From Sphingomonas sp. Leaf412 (GTDB lineage: Bacteria > Pseudomonadota > Alphaproteobacteria > Sphingomonadales > Sphingomonadaceae), in assembly GCF_001425405.1 (NCBI RefSeq), contig NZ_LMQP01000002.1:62357-126356 (forward strand): a stretch of 64,000 bases of DNA, written 5' to 3'. Of the stretch, positions 8,603 to 18,100 are shown one piece after another (positions within the stretch are counted from its first letter, which is position 1; each line of letters begins with the position of its first letter). The position numbers were made by a program, and so were the translations under genes. The notes under the pieces are model-generated. The model was not told where the DNA came from. It saw only the letters and a program-made list of their open reading frames with translations, and searched no databases.

Positions 8603-8737
8603 ATGATCGACAATTTCTCGCTCGGCCTGACCCATGGGCTGATGATCCTGGCCGCACTGATCCTGCTGAAGCGCCCGTCGCTCGATCGCGAACCGTCGCC
8701 GCGCGACGCGGAACCGCGGAAGAAGCCGCGTGCGTGA
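8603..8737 (+). CDS. Small single-pass membrane protein
   Basis: 44 residues starting MIDNFSLGLTHGLMIL. One hydrophobic segment (about 8-23) is followed by a charged Arg/Pro-rich tail. ATG 8603 has GGAAGGAA upstream. Its stop overlaps the GTG start of the O-glycosylation ligase by 8 bases, which suggests translational coupling. Products of this size at this place may be a small partner of the ligase, but I know of no assigned function. Confidence 0.65.
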   Translation: MIDNFSLGLTHGLMILAALILLKRPSLDREPSPRDAEPRKKPRA

Positions 8738-10088
8738 TCTCGCGTTCGTCGCGTTCCTGCTGACGATGTGGGGCGTCGGATTCCGGCGCCCGTTCCTGTT
8801 CGTCGCCGCCTATGTCTATATCGACATCGTGTCGCCCCAGCGGCTGACGTACCTGTTGCTGAACAGCGTGCCGATCTCGCTGATCGCGGTCGCGCTCATG
8901 ATCCTGGGCTGGGTCGTGGCGGACGACAAGCGCGACGTGCGCGTCGCCCCGCGACAGGGGTTGATCCTGCTGCTGCTGGTCTATTGCTACGCCACCACCG
9001 TCGGCGCCGATTTTCCGGTGGAGGCGGCGGAGAAGTGGGAATGGGTGTGGAAGAACCTGGCCGTCGCCGCGTTCCTGCCGCTGATGCTGCGCACGCGGTT
9101 GCGGATCGAGACATTGCTGCTGTTCGTCGTCCTGTCCGCCGCGTCGATCGTCATCGTCGGCGGGATCAAGACGCTGGCCTCCGGCGGCGGCTATGGCGAG
9201 CTGAACCTGATGGTGGCGAACAATTCGGGGTTATACGAAGGGTCGATCATCTCCGCCGTCGCGATCTCGCTCATCCCCATCATCCTGTGGCTGGTGCGGG
9301 ACGGGACGGTGTTTCCGCCCGACCGGCGCGTGCGGACGTTCGGTTATGCGCTGGTCTTCGCCTGCCTGCTGATCCCGGTCGGTACGTCGGCGCGCACGGG
9401 GTTGCTGTGCATCGCGCTGCTGGCCGTGTTGATGCTGCGCGTGGTGAAGCGGCGGATGCTGTATGTGTCGCTGCTGGCGCTCGCGGGGCTGGGTGCGGTG
9501 CCGTTCCTGCCGAGCGCGTTCAGCGACCGGATGGGGACGATCAAGACCTACCAGGCGGACGAAAGCGCCTCCACGCGGCTGGCGGTGTGGCAATGGACGA
9601 TCGATTATGCGCGCGAGCACCCGCTGGGCGGCGGGTTCGAGGCGTATCGCCAGAACCGGATCCGCTACGACACGGTCAGGACGGAGGGGACCGGGGCGAG
9701 CACGACCGTCAAGCGCGACCTGACCGTCGACAAGAGCCGGGCCTATCACAGCAGCTATTTCGAGATGCTGGGGGAGCAGGGCTATCCCGGCCTCGCGCTG
9801 TGGCTGCTCATCAACGTCGTCGGGCTGGTGCGGATGGAGGTGCTGCGGCGGCGCTATCGCGATCCGGACGGCGACCTCGCCTGGGCCGGCCGGCTGGCGA
9901 TCGCGCTCGGTCACGCGCACCTCATCTACCTTCTGGGCGGCGCGTTCGTGGGGATCGCGTTCCAGTCGTTCCTGTATTTCCTGATCGCGAGTCAGATCGG
10001 GCTGGACACTTACCTGTCGCGCAAGCGTGCGGAGGCGGCGTGGCGCCCGATACGGCGTGGCCGCGTCCGGGACATGGCCCCCGCCTGA
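8730..10088 (+). CDS. Putative O-glycosylation ligase, exosortase-A system
   Basis: A 452-residue polytopic inner-membrane protein of about ten helices, of the Wzy/WaaL O-antigen ligase superfamily. The start VRDLAFVAFLLTMWGVGFRR and the AYVYIDIVSPQRLTYLL motif match the exosortase-A-associated O-glycosylation ligase subfamily. The large periplasmic loop with SRAYHSSYFEMLGEQGYPGL carries the conserved His and is typical of Wzy_C. It would transfer a lipid-linked glycan to an acceptor, perhaps to PEP-CTERM proteins such as those at 37.3 and 58.4 kb. The start is GTG 8730, overlapping the small gene upstream. Confidence 0.92.
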   Translation: MRDLAFVAFLLTMWGVGFRRPFLFVAAYVYIDIVSPQRLTYLLLNSVPISLIAVALMILGWVVADDKRDVRVAPRQGLILLLLVYCYATTVGADFPVEAAEKWEWVWKNLAVAAFLPLMLRTRLRIETLLLFVVLSAASIVIVGGIKTLASGGGYGELNLMVANNSGLYEGSIISAVAISLIPIILWLVRDGTVFPPDRRVRTFGYALVFACLLIPVGTSARTGLLCIALLAVLMLRVVKRRMLYVSLLALAGLGAVPFLPSAFSDRMGTIKTYQADESASTRLAVWQWTIDYAREHPLGGGFEAYRQNRIRYDTVRTEGTGASTTVKRDLTVDKSRAYHSSYFEMLGEQGYPGLALWLLINVVGLVRMEVLRRRYRDPDGDLAWAGRLAIALGHAHLIYLLGGAFVGIAFQSFLYFLIASQIGLDTYLSRKRAEAAWRPIRRGRVRDMAPA

Positions 10089-10097
10089 GCGGGGGCC
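10076..10097. terminator. Palindromic hairpin over the ligase stop codon
   Basis: Perfect 9-bp stem (GGCCCCCGC / GCGGGGGCC) with a four-base CTGA loop holding the stop. It lies between convergent genes, so it could end transcription both ways. No U-tract is present. Confidence 0.5.
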
Positions 10098-10104
10098 ATG
10101 CGCG

Positions 10105-10644
10105 TCACGCGCTCAGCGCCGCGATGATCGCCTTGTTGAACGCGGGGATGTCGTCGGGGCAGCGGCTGGTGATGAGGTTCTCGTCCACCACCACTTCCGA
10201 ATCCTCCACGTCCGCGCCCGCGTTTTCCAGGTCGGTGCGGATCGACTTGAACCCGGTCACGCGCCGCCCGTCGATCACGTCCGCCTCTGCCAGCAGCCAC
10301 GGCGCGTGGCAGATCGCGGCGACGACCTTCTCGTCGTCCATGAAATCCTGCACGATCTCCACCGCGCGCTCCTCCACGCGCAGCTTGTCGGGGTTCATCA
10401 CGCCGCCGGGCAGGACCAGCGCGTCGAAATCGTCGACGTCCACCTCGTCCAGCGTGATGTCCGGCTGCGCCGTCTCCGCCTTGTCGATATCGCCCTTCAT
10501 CCCCTGGATCGGCGCCTTCGTGATCGAGGCGAGCGTGACGGTGGCGCCCGCGGCTTCCAGCGCCTTGCGCGGTTCGAACAGCTCGACGGTCTCGAATCCG
10601 TCGGCGGCGAGCATGAGGACGCGCGCCTTGGTGATGTCGGCCAT
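10105..10644 (-). CDS. DJ-1/PfpI family type 1 glutamine amidotransferase-like protein
   Basis: 179-residue protein of the PfpI/YhbO branch, linked to protein or nucleic-acid deglycation and stress survival. The nucleophile elbow is AAICHAPWLL with Cys112-His113, and the acidic partner lies near Glu18 in DGFETVE. The start is ATG 10644 with AGGAGA upstream. An EcfG-like stress promoter sits immediately upstream (10673-10698), which fits a general-stress gene. It is convergent with the O-glycosylation ligase and divergent from topoisomerase IB. Confidence 0.93.
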   Translation of the reverse strand: MADITKARVLMLAADGFETVELFEPRKALEAAGATVTLASITKAPIQGMKGDIDKAETAQPDITLDEVDVDDFDALVLPGGVMNPDKLRVEERAVEIVQDFMDDEKVVAAICHAPWLLAEADVIDGRRVTGFKSIRTDLENAGADVEDSEVVVDENLITSRCPDDIPAFNKAIIAALSA

Positions 10645-10672
10645 GATATTCTCCTGAAGGGGTCGGTGTCCG

Positions 10673-10698
10673 AACAAGGCAGACACGCCCCGCGTTCC
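10673..10698 (-). promoter_or_regulatory. EcfG-like general-stress promoter upstream of the PfpI gene
   Basis: On the minus strand GGAAC (10694-10698) is followed after 17 bases by TGTT (10673-10676), close to the alphaproteobacterial EcfG consensus GGAAC-N16/17-CGTT. The -35 box is half of the palindrome CGTTCCGGAACG, so a weak divergent copy may serve topoisomerase IB. Confidence 0.45.
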
Positions 10699-10745
10699 GG
10701 AACGAAGCGATTGCCTGCGCATTTGCCGGGACGAGGAGCCTTTGC

Positions 10746-11735
10746 GTGGCACGACTGGTCTATTGCGACGACAGCGAACCCGGCATCACCCGCAAGCGCG
10801 TGAACAGCCGGGCGTGGGGATATTGGGACGCGGACGGCAAGCGGATCACGGACCGCGACGAGATTGACCGCCTGAACGCGGTCGGCCTGCCCCCCGCCTA
10901 TCGGAAGGCGTGGTTCTGCCCGCGCGCCAACGGCCACATCCAGGCGACCGGGATCGACGACAAGGGGCGCAAGCAATATCGCTACCACGCCGATTTCCGC
11001 ACGCAGCAGGAAAGCGCGAAATACGATCTGTGCGCGCCGTTCGGCCGCGCGCTGCCCAAGCTGCGCGCGCGGGTCGAGGGCGACCTGTCGAAGCGCCGGC
11101 ACGACAAGGACCGGACGGTCGCCGCGATCGTCCGCCTTCTCGACACATGCAACCTGCGCATCGGGAACGAGGCCTATGCGAAGAGCAACAAGAGCTACGG
11201 CCTGACCACGCTGCGCGATCGGCACGCGACCTTCTCCGGCGGCACGATGACGTTGTGCTACACCGCCAAGTCGGGAAAGCAGCGCCGGCTGAAGATCAGC
11301 GACGCGGGCCTCGCGCGGTTCGTGAAGAAATGCCAGGACCTGCCGGGGCAGAAATTGTTCCAATATGTCGGCGACGACGGCGAACCGCGGGGCGTCAACT
11401 CGTCCGACGTCAACGACTATATCCGCACCGCGATGGGCGGCGATTTCACCGCCAAGCATTTCCGCACCTGGGGCGCCAGCCTGTGCGCGTTCGAGGCGCT
11501 GGCGGAGGCGGACAAGCCGATCGGGCTCAAGACGATGCTGGAACCCGTGGTCGAACGGCTGGGCAACACGCCCGCAATCGCACGCAAATCCTACGTCCAT
11601 CCCGGCCTAATCGCGCTGGGCAAGGACAAGAACGAGCAGGCCGCCTTCCTCGCCGACCTTTCGCTGCCGCGCGCCACGCGATATCTGACCCGCGCCGAGC
11701 GGGGGCTGATCGCCTTCCTCGATCGTGGTGCGTGA
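10746..11735 (+). CDS. DNA topoisomerase IB (poxvirus/bacterial type)
   Basis: 329-residue type IB topoisomerase that relaxes supercoils through a 3'-phosphotyrosyl intermediate. The N-terminal domain has the RAWGYWDADGKRI pattern. The catalytic domain shows the conserved LRIGNEAY segment, the KHFRTWGAS motif with the active Arg, and the nucleophile Tyr283 in IARKSYVHP. The length is normal for the family. The start is GTG 10746. It ends just before a MscS-type channel gene whose ribosome-binding site overlaps its stop codon, so the two are probably an operon. Confidence 0.95.
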   Translation: MARLVYCDDSEPGITRKRVNSRAWGYWDADGKRITDRDEIDRLNAVGLPPAYRKAWFCPRANGHIQATGIDDKGRKQYRYHADFRTQQESAKYDLCAPFGRALPKLRARVEGDLSKRRHDKDRTVAAIVRLLDTCNLRIGNEAYAKSNKSYGLTTLRDRHATFSGGTMTLCYTAKSGKQRRLKISDAGLARFVKKCQDLPGQKLFQYVGDDGEPRGVNSSDVNDYIRTAMGGDFTAKHFRTWGASLCAFEALAEADKPIGLKTMLEPVVERLGNTPAIARKSYVHPGLIALGKDKNEQAAFLADLSLPRATRYLTRAERGLIAFLDRGA

Positions 11736-11745
11736 GGAAGATGCC

Positions 11746-12918
11746 GTGACGAACAACAGCGCCGCCGCGGCGAAGGTCGCGCCGATCGATCCCGACAAGG
11801 TGGGCGATCAGGCGCAGGAACTGTTCGCGTCGAGCGCGACGTGGTTCTCGACCCACTGGCTCCAGATCGTGATCGCGATCGGCGTGGGGGCGGGCATCGC
11901 GCTGCTGCTGGTCTGGCTACGCGGCTTCGGCCCGCGGCTGGCGCGGCGCAGCGCCAGCGGCAAGGGCTGGCCCGCGATCATCGGTCGCGCGATCGAGCGG
12001 ACGGGGACCTTCTTCATCGCCACGCTCGCCGCACGGCTGGTGGTCGGCTACGCCGATGCGCCCGCCAGCGTCGCCACGACGGTGGAATTCCTGTTCACCG
12101 TGGCCGCGGTGTTCCAGGCCGCGGTCTGGGCGCGCGAGATCATCCTGGGCGCGATCGAGCATCGCACGCGCAGCGAACATTATTCGGGCGAGGCGCTGAT
12201 GAGCGCGATGGGCCTGATCCGCCTCCTCGTCACCTTCGCGGTGTTCGCGATCGCGCTGGTCGTCGTCCTCGACAATCTGGGCGTCAACGTCACCGGCCTC
12301 GTCGCGGGCCTGGGCGTCGGCGGCATCGCCATCGGCCTTGCCGCGCAGGGCATCTTCGCCGACCTGTTCGCCGCGCTGGCGATCATCTTCGACCGCCCGT
12401 TCCGGCGCGGCGACGCGGTCAGCTACGACCAGACCAGCGGGACGGTGGAGGAGATCGGCCTGAAATCGACGCGCGTGCGCGGGGTGAACGGCGAGGAGCG
12501 GATCATCTCCAACAAGCAGTTGCTGGACAAGGAGATCCAGAACAACACCCGGCGCGAGCGGCGACGGACGAAGTTCGTCCTCGGCCTCGCCTACGAAACC
12601 CCGGTCGACACGTTGCAGCGCTTTCCCGACATGATGCGCGAGGCGATCGACGAATGCGGGCTGGTCTACGTCCGGTGCGGCTTCATGCAGTTCGGCGCGT
12701 CGAGCCTGGATTTCGAGATCGAGTTCGACAGCAACTCGCCCGATTTCCAGGCGGCGTTCGACGGCCGGCACAAGGCGGGGATCGCGATCTTGAGACGCTG
12801 CGCGCAGGAAGGGCTGACGATCCCCTATCCGACGCAGACGACCTATACCGCCGCCCCCGACGGGCGGCTGGTCATGCCGTATTCGGAGCATCTGCACCTG
12901 ACGCCCGCGGCGGACTGA
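11746..12918 (+). CDS. MscS-family mechanosensitive ion channel
   Basis: About 390 residues. There are about four N-terminal membrane segments, then the pore-lining helix with the Gly/Ala pattern VAGLGVGGIAIGLAAQGIFADLFA, the beta domain (RPFRRGDAVSYDQTSGTVEEIGL) and a C-terminal alpha/beta domain. It acts as an osmotic release valve in the inner membrane. The preferred start is GTG 11746 because AGGAAG sits at 11735-11740; an upstream GTG at 11725 would overlap the topoisomerase gene. It is probably co-transcribed with that gene. Confidence 0.93.
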   Translation: MTNNSAAAAKVAPIDPDKVGDQAQELFASSATWFSTHWLQIVIAIGVGAGIALLLVWLRGFGPRLARRSASGKGWPAIIGRAIERTGTFFIATLAARLVVGYADAPASVATTVEFLFTVAAVFQAAVWAREIILGAIEHRTRSEHYSGEALMSAMGLIRLLVTFAVFAIALVVVLDNLGVNVTGLVAGLGVGGIAIGLAAQGIFADLFAALAIIFDRPFRRGDAVSYDQTSGTVEEIGLKSTRVRGVNGEERIISNKQLLDKEIQNNTRRERRRTKFVLGLAYETPVDTLQRFPDMMREAIDECGLVYVRCGFMQFGASSLDFEIEFDSNSPDFQAAFDGRHKAGIAILRRCAQEGLTIPYPTQTTYTAAPDGRLVMPYSEHLHLTPAAD

Positions 12919-12941
12919 CGCCCGCCCGCGATCGCGCGGTC

Positions 12942-13112
12942 CTACCGGTCACGCAGCCAGATCGCGATCGCGATGGCCACGCCGACCGCCAGTCCGGCGA
13001 GGAAACCGATCGACGGCTGCCCGGCGAACAAACCGGCGACGGTGCCCAGCAACGCACCCGCGGCGATGGGAAATCCGCCCGCGGCGGTCGGTCTGTCGGG
13101 GGGAGGGGCCAT
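12942..13112 (-). CDS. Small two-helix membrane protein
   Basis: 56 residues from ATG 13112 (MAPPPDRPTAAGGF...). Two Gly/Ala-rich hydrophobic stretches are separated by a short turn (AGQPS), and the protein ends with a basic WLRDR. It looks like a helical hairpin in the membrane. A longer reading from 13223 overlaps the tamA start and looks non-native. The family is unknown. It is convergent with the MscS gene and divergent from tamA. Confidence 0.6.
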   Translation of the reverse strand: MAPPPDRPTAAGGFPIAAGALLGTVAGLFAGQPSIGFLAGLAVGVAIAIAIWLRDR

Positions 13113-13221
13113 GGCGGGCGCATGGCATCCGCCGCGGTTCGGCGCAACCGTCGCGCGCTTTCCCTCGCCACGCGCGCTGCCCCCTGTCGCCGCCGCGAAA
13201 CGCGGGCTACAGCCTCGATCC

Positions 13222-15186
13222 ATGTGGCGGATCGCGGGGCGCCGCGGCGTCCTGACGGGCGCGGCGGCGGCAATGGCTTTGGGGGCGGGGGGCGCCGCGG
13301 CGCAGGACGTTCCCGCGTCCGCCGGGGCGTCGACGCCGATTCCGTCCGTCGATCAGGTCGATCCCGCCGCCCCGCTGGCGCCGCTGGCCGACCTAGGGCT
13401 GGACTGGCCCGACCTGGCCACCGCGCCCGGCGCCGACGCGCCGCGGGCGGAGGTGGCGACGCAGACCCGCTACGACTGGCGCATCGACGGCCTCGACGGC
13501 ATCGGCTCCGACCTGCTGCACCAGCGTTTCCGCGAATTGTCGGTGCTGGCGCAGGGGGCGGGGAAGGACACCAATCCGGCGCAGCTGGATCGCCGCGCGC
13601 GCGAGGATGCCGACCTGCTCGTCACGCTGTTGCGCGGGGAGGGGTACTACGACGCCGCCGTGACCACCGCGGTGGAGGCCAGCGCGCAGCGGCCCGTCAT
13701 CGTCCTGAACGCGGAGCCGGGCGCGCTCTATCGCTTTGCGGGCGTGACCGTGGCGGGGGTGGAGGCGGCGGGCGCGAAGGCGGACGCGCTGCGCCAGGCG
13801 TTTCCCGTCGTCGCGGACGATCCGGTCAACGCCGACACGATCGCCGCCGCCGATACCTCCCTGCGCACCGCGATCGGGGAGCAGGGGTTTCCGTTCGCGC
13901 GCGTCGGCGAACCTGCGATCGTGGTCGATCGCGCCGCTCGTACCGCGACGCTGGACGTCGCCGTCGATCCGGGCGGCGCGCGCACCTTCGGCCGGCTGAT
14001 CGCGGACCCGGGCAACCGCATCTTCGACGCGGACCATCTGGCCGACATCGCCCGCTTCCGCCCCGGCGAACCGTATCGCACCAGCGAGGTCGACGACCTG
14101 CGGCGCGCGCTGATCCAGACCGGCCTCGTCTCCACGGCGGAGGTGACGCCCGTGCCCGGTGCCACGCCCGACACGGTCGACGTCCGTTTCCGCCTGGAAC
14201 CCGCGCCACCGCGCACCGTGGCGGCGGAAGCGGGATACGGCACGGGCGAAGGCGCGCGCGTTGAGCTGAGCTGGACCCACCGCAACCTGTTCCCGCCGGA
14301 GGGCGCGGCGACCGTCCGCGGGGTGCTGGGCACGCGCGAGCAGCTGGCCTCGCTCGTCTTCCGGCGCAATAATTTCCAGGGGCGCGACCGCGTCCTGACC
14401 GCGCAATTCGCCGCCGCGCACCTGGAACGCGACGCGTTCGAGGCGAACACCGTATCGCTGTCCGCCAGCCTGGAGCAGCAGACGACGATCTTCTTCCAGA
14501 AGCAATGGACCTGGTCGCTGGGCGCCGAACTGCTGGCGTCGGACGAGCGCGACGTCATCGCGGCCACCGGCGAGCCGCGGCGGCGCACCTTCCTGATCGG
14601 CGCGCTGCCGACCAGCCTGGGCTACGACGGCTCCGACGACCTGCTGAACCCGACGCGCGGCTTCCGCCTGTCGGGGCGGGCCAGCCCCGAACTGTCGCTG
14701 CAAGGCGCGGCGTTCGGCTATACGCGGTTGCAGGTGGACGCCAGCGCGTACCGGCCCGTCACGTCGCGGGTCGTGGCGGCGGGGCGCGTGCGCGTCGGCA
14801 CGATATTGGGCGCGCCGCGCGATCAGGTCGCGCCGTCGCGGCGCTTCTATGCCGGGGGCGGCGCGTCGGTGCGCGGCTACGGCTTCCAGTCGATCGGACC
14901 GCGCGATCCGAACAACGATCCGATCGGCGGGCGCAGCCTGGCCGAATTCGCGCTGGAGGCGCGGGTGAAGCTGTTCGGCAATTTCGGGATCGTCCCCTTC
15001 CTCGACGGCGGCAACATCTACACCGGCGGGCTGCCGGACCTGACGGGCATGCGGTACGGCGCGGGGCTGGGCGTGCGTTATTATTCCAACTTCGGCCCGA
15101 TCCGCGTCGATGTCGGCACCCCGATCAACCCGCAGCGCGGCGACAGCCGGATCGCGGTGTACGTGTCGCTGGGGCAGGCGTTCTGA
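13222..15186 (+). CDS. tamA: Outer-membrane translocation/assembly protein TamA
   Basis: 654-residue Omp85-superfamily protein. An N-terminal signal peptide (AAAAMALGAGGAAAQ) is followed by POTRA-like domains to about residue 300 (for example RYDWRIDGLDGIGSDLL and YRFAGVTVAGVEAAG). The C-terminal beta-barrel contains the family hallmark RRFYAGGGASVRGYGFQ. TamA works with TamB in moving phospholipid and/or autotransporter substrates to the outer membrane. The stop overlaps the tamB start (TGATG), which supports the pairing. The start is ATG 13222, right before the signal peptide. Confidence 0.94.
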   Translation: MWRIAGRRGVLTGAAAAMALGAGGAAAQDVPASAGASTPIPSVDQVDPAAPLAPLADLGLDWPDLATAPGADAPRAEVATQTRYDWRIDGLDGIGSDLLHQRFRELSVLAQGAGKDTNPAQLDRRAREDADLLVTLLRGEGYYDAAVTTAVEASAQRPVIVLNAEPGALYRFAGVTVAGVEAAGAKADALRQAFPVVADDPVNADTIAAADTSLRTAIGEQGFPFARVGEPAIVVDRAARTATLDVAVDPGGARTFGRLIADPGNRIFDADHLADIARFRPGEPYRTSEVDDLRRALIQTGLVSTAEVTPVPGATPDTVDVRFRLEPAPPRTVAAEAGYGTGEGARVELSWTHRNLFPPEGAATVRGVLGTREQLASLVFRRNNFQGRDRVLTAQFAAAHLERDAFEANTVSLSASLEQQTTIFFQKQWTWSLGAELLASDERDVIAATGEPRRRTFLIGALPTSLGYDGSDDLLNPTRGFRLSGRASPELSLQGAAFGYTRLQVDASAYRPVTSRVVAAGRVRVGTILGAPRDQVAPSRRFYAGGGASVRGYGFQSIGPRDPNNDPIGGRSLAEFALEARVKLFGNFGIVPFLDGGNIYTGGLPDLTGMRYGAGLGVRYYSNFGPIRVDVGTPINPQRGDSRIAVYVSLGQAF

Positions 15187-18100
15187 TGCGGGCTGTCCGG
15201 TGGATCGGCGTCGTGCTGGCGGCGCTCGCCGCGCTGGTCGCGATCACCGCGGTCGTGATCGACACCGACATCGGCCACCGCATCGTCGCCGACCGCATCA
15301 ACGCGCAGCGCCCCGCCAACGGCCTCCGCTTCCACGTCGGCCGCATCGACGGATCGCTGTACGATCGTGCCGAACTGGTCGATGTCCGCCTGTACGATCC
15401 CGACGGGCTGGTGCTGTCGGTACCGCGCGCGAGCCTCCACTGGTCGCCGTTCCGGTGGCTGTCCAACCGCCTGGACATCACGTCGCTGGACATTCCCGCG
15501 GCGACGCTGGCGAAACTGCCCAGGACCCGCGACACAGGGCGGCAGGGGCCGCTGCTGCCGGGGTTCGACATCCGCATCGGGCGGCTGACGGTCCGGCGGC
15601 TGACGGTCGCGCCCGCGGTGACCGGGCGGGTGCGCTACGGCCGGATCGCGGGGCGCGCGGATATCCGGGCCGGGCGGGCGCAGGTCGATCTCCTCGCGCT
15701 GGTCCAGGGCAGCGACCGGCTGCGCGCCCGCATCGATTCGGTGCCCGGCGCCGGGCGCTTCGACCTGTCGGTGTCCGCGCGCGGGGCGAGGGACGGCGTG
15801 CTCGCGAAGCTGACCGGGCTGGCGCGGCCGCTGGCGCTGGACGTCGGCGGCGACGGCGACTGGCGCAACTGGAACGGCCGCGCGGTCATGGACGCGGGCG
15901 GCGTGCGCGTCGCCGACCTCGCGCTCGGCAATCGCGGCGGCGATTACACGCTGGTCGGGCGCGTCGACCCGGAATCGATCACGAAGGGGAAGGTGCAGGC
16001 GCTGACCGCGGGCGGCGTGACCGTGGACGGCAGGGGCACGTACGTCGCGCGGCGGCTCGACGGACGCCTGTCGCTGCGGTCGCGCGCGCTGGCGGTCGAC
16101 GCCGACGGCGTCGTCGATCTGGCGAGCAGCGCCCTGCGCAACGTGAAGGTACGTGCGCGGTTGATCCGGGCGGAGGCATTGTTCCGGAACATGCGCGCGT
16201 CGGGCCTGGAATTGCGCGCGATCCTGGACGGCGCGTTCGCGACCTTCCGCTTCGATTATCGTATCGTCGCATCACGCTTCTCGTTCGACCAGACCGGGTT
16301 CGAGCAGGCGCGGGTGGCGGGGCGGGGGCGCTGGTCGCGGGCGCCGGTGTCGGTACCCGTCCGGTTCACCGCGGCGCGCGTAACCGGGGTCGGCGACGTG
16401 GCGGGCGGCATCCTGCGCAACCTGGTCGCGGACGGCGTCCTGCGCGTGACGCCGAAGCTGCTGACCGGCGACGGCATCCGCATCCGGTCCGACAGGCTGA
16501 CCGGGCGGATCACCCTCGTCCTCGATCTCGCCACCGGCCGGTTCGAGGTCGGCGTCGACGGCGCGCTGGGCCGCTATCTCATCCCCGGCCTCGGCATCGT
16601 CGACGTGACGTCCAAACTGCGCGTCGTCCCCGGCCCCGGCGGCAGGGGCACGCGCGTGGTCGGGCGCGGCAGCGCGCGCGTCGTGCGGCTCGACAACGCC
16701 TTCTTCGCGGGCCTTGCCGGGGGCCTGCCGCGCGTGGAGGCCGCGCTGGAACGCACGCCCGACGGCATCCTGCATTTCCGCGACCTCGTCCTGACCGCGC
16801 CCGATATCCGCCTGGCCGGCAATGGCTATCGCCGCCGCGACGGGACCTTCCATTTCGAGGGCGGGGGACGGCAGGCGAGCTACGGCGCGCTCCGGCTGGT
16901 GCTGGACGGGCGCATCGCGCGGCCGACGATCGACCTGACGTTCGACCGGCCCAATGCGGCGCTCGGCCTGCGACAGGTGCGGGCGCATCTCGACCCGACG
17001 TCCGCGGGCTTCGCCTTCACCGCAGCGGGCCGATCGCGGCTGGGGCCGTTCACCGGCGAGGGGCAGATCCTGCTGCCTCCGGGCGGTCAGGCCCGCATCC
17101 AGATCGCGCGACTGGACGTCAGCGGCACGCGCGCGTCGGGCGCGCTCGATATCGTCCCGGGCGGCTTCCGCGGGCGCCTTTCCGTCGCGGGCGGCGGCAT
17201 CGCCGGCGCGCTGGATTTCGCGCCGCAGGGGACGATCCAGCGTATCGACGGAAACCTGGAGGCGCGCGGCGCACGCCTCGGCGCCGACACGATCCTGCGG
17301 CAGGGGCGCACACGCTTCACCGTCCTGCTCGACCCCGCCGGTCCGCGGGTCGAGGCGACCGCAAGCGGCGCCGGCCTGCGACGCGGATCGCTCAGCCTCG
17401 CACGGTTTGCGCTCGATGCGACGCTGGCGGGCGAAACGGGCGAGGTGCGCGCCTCGATCGCGGGATCGCGCGCGGGCGGGTTCCAGATCCGCTCCACGAT
17501 CGGCATCGCACCCGACGGCTACACGATCGCGGCGCAGGGAACCGTCGGCCGCCGCCCCATCCGCCTCGAATCGCCCGCCCGCATCACCCGTGACGGGGAC
17601 GGCTGGCTGCTGGCGCCCGCCCGCCTGGCCTTTGCGGGGGGCACCGCGACCATATCCGGCCGCTTCACCTCCGCGCGGACGGCGATCGAGGCGACGCTGG
17701 CGAACCTGCCGCTCGGCCTGCTCGACATCGGCTATTCGGGCCTTGGCCTGGGCGGCAGCGTGTCGGGGAAGGTGGCGTTCGCGGTGGAGGGCGACGCGCC
17801 GCCAACCGGCCGCATCGACCTGACGGTGCGCGGACTGACGCGATCCGGCCTCGTCCTCACCTCCGCACCGATCGACATCGGGCTGGCGGGCATCCTGACC
17901 GCGGACAAGGCGGGGTTCCGCGCGGTCATGGCGTCGGGCGGGCGGACCGTCGGGCGCGCGCAGGCGCTGCTGAAGCCCTTGGGCGGCGGCGACCTGGTCC
18001 AGCGGCTGCGCGCCGCGCCGATGTTCGCGCAATTGCGCTACAGCGGCCCGGCGGACACGTTGTGGCGGCTGACCCGCGTCGAGCTGTTCGACCTGACCGG

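Noticed and set aside
14505..15185. Extension of tamB over tamA
   Set aside because: The extension is in another frame of tamA and lacks a signal sequence; ATG 15186 gives the signal anchor.
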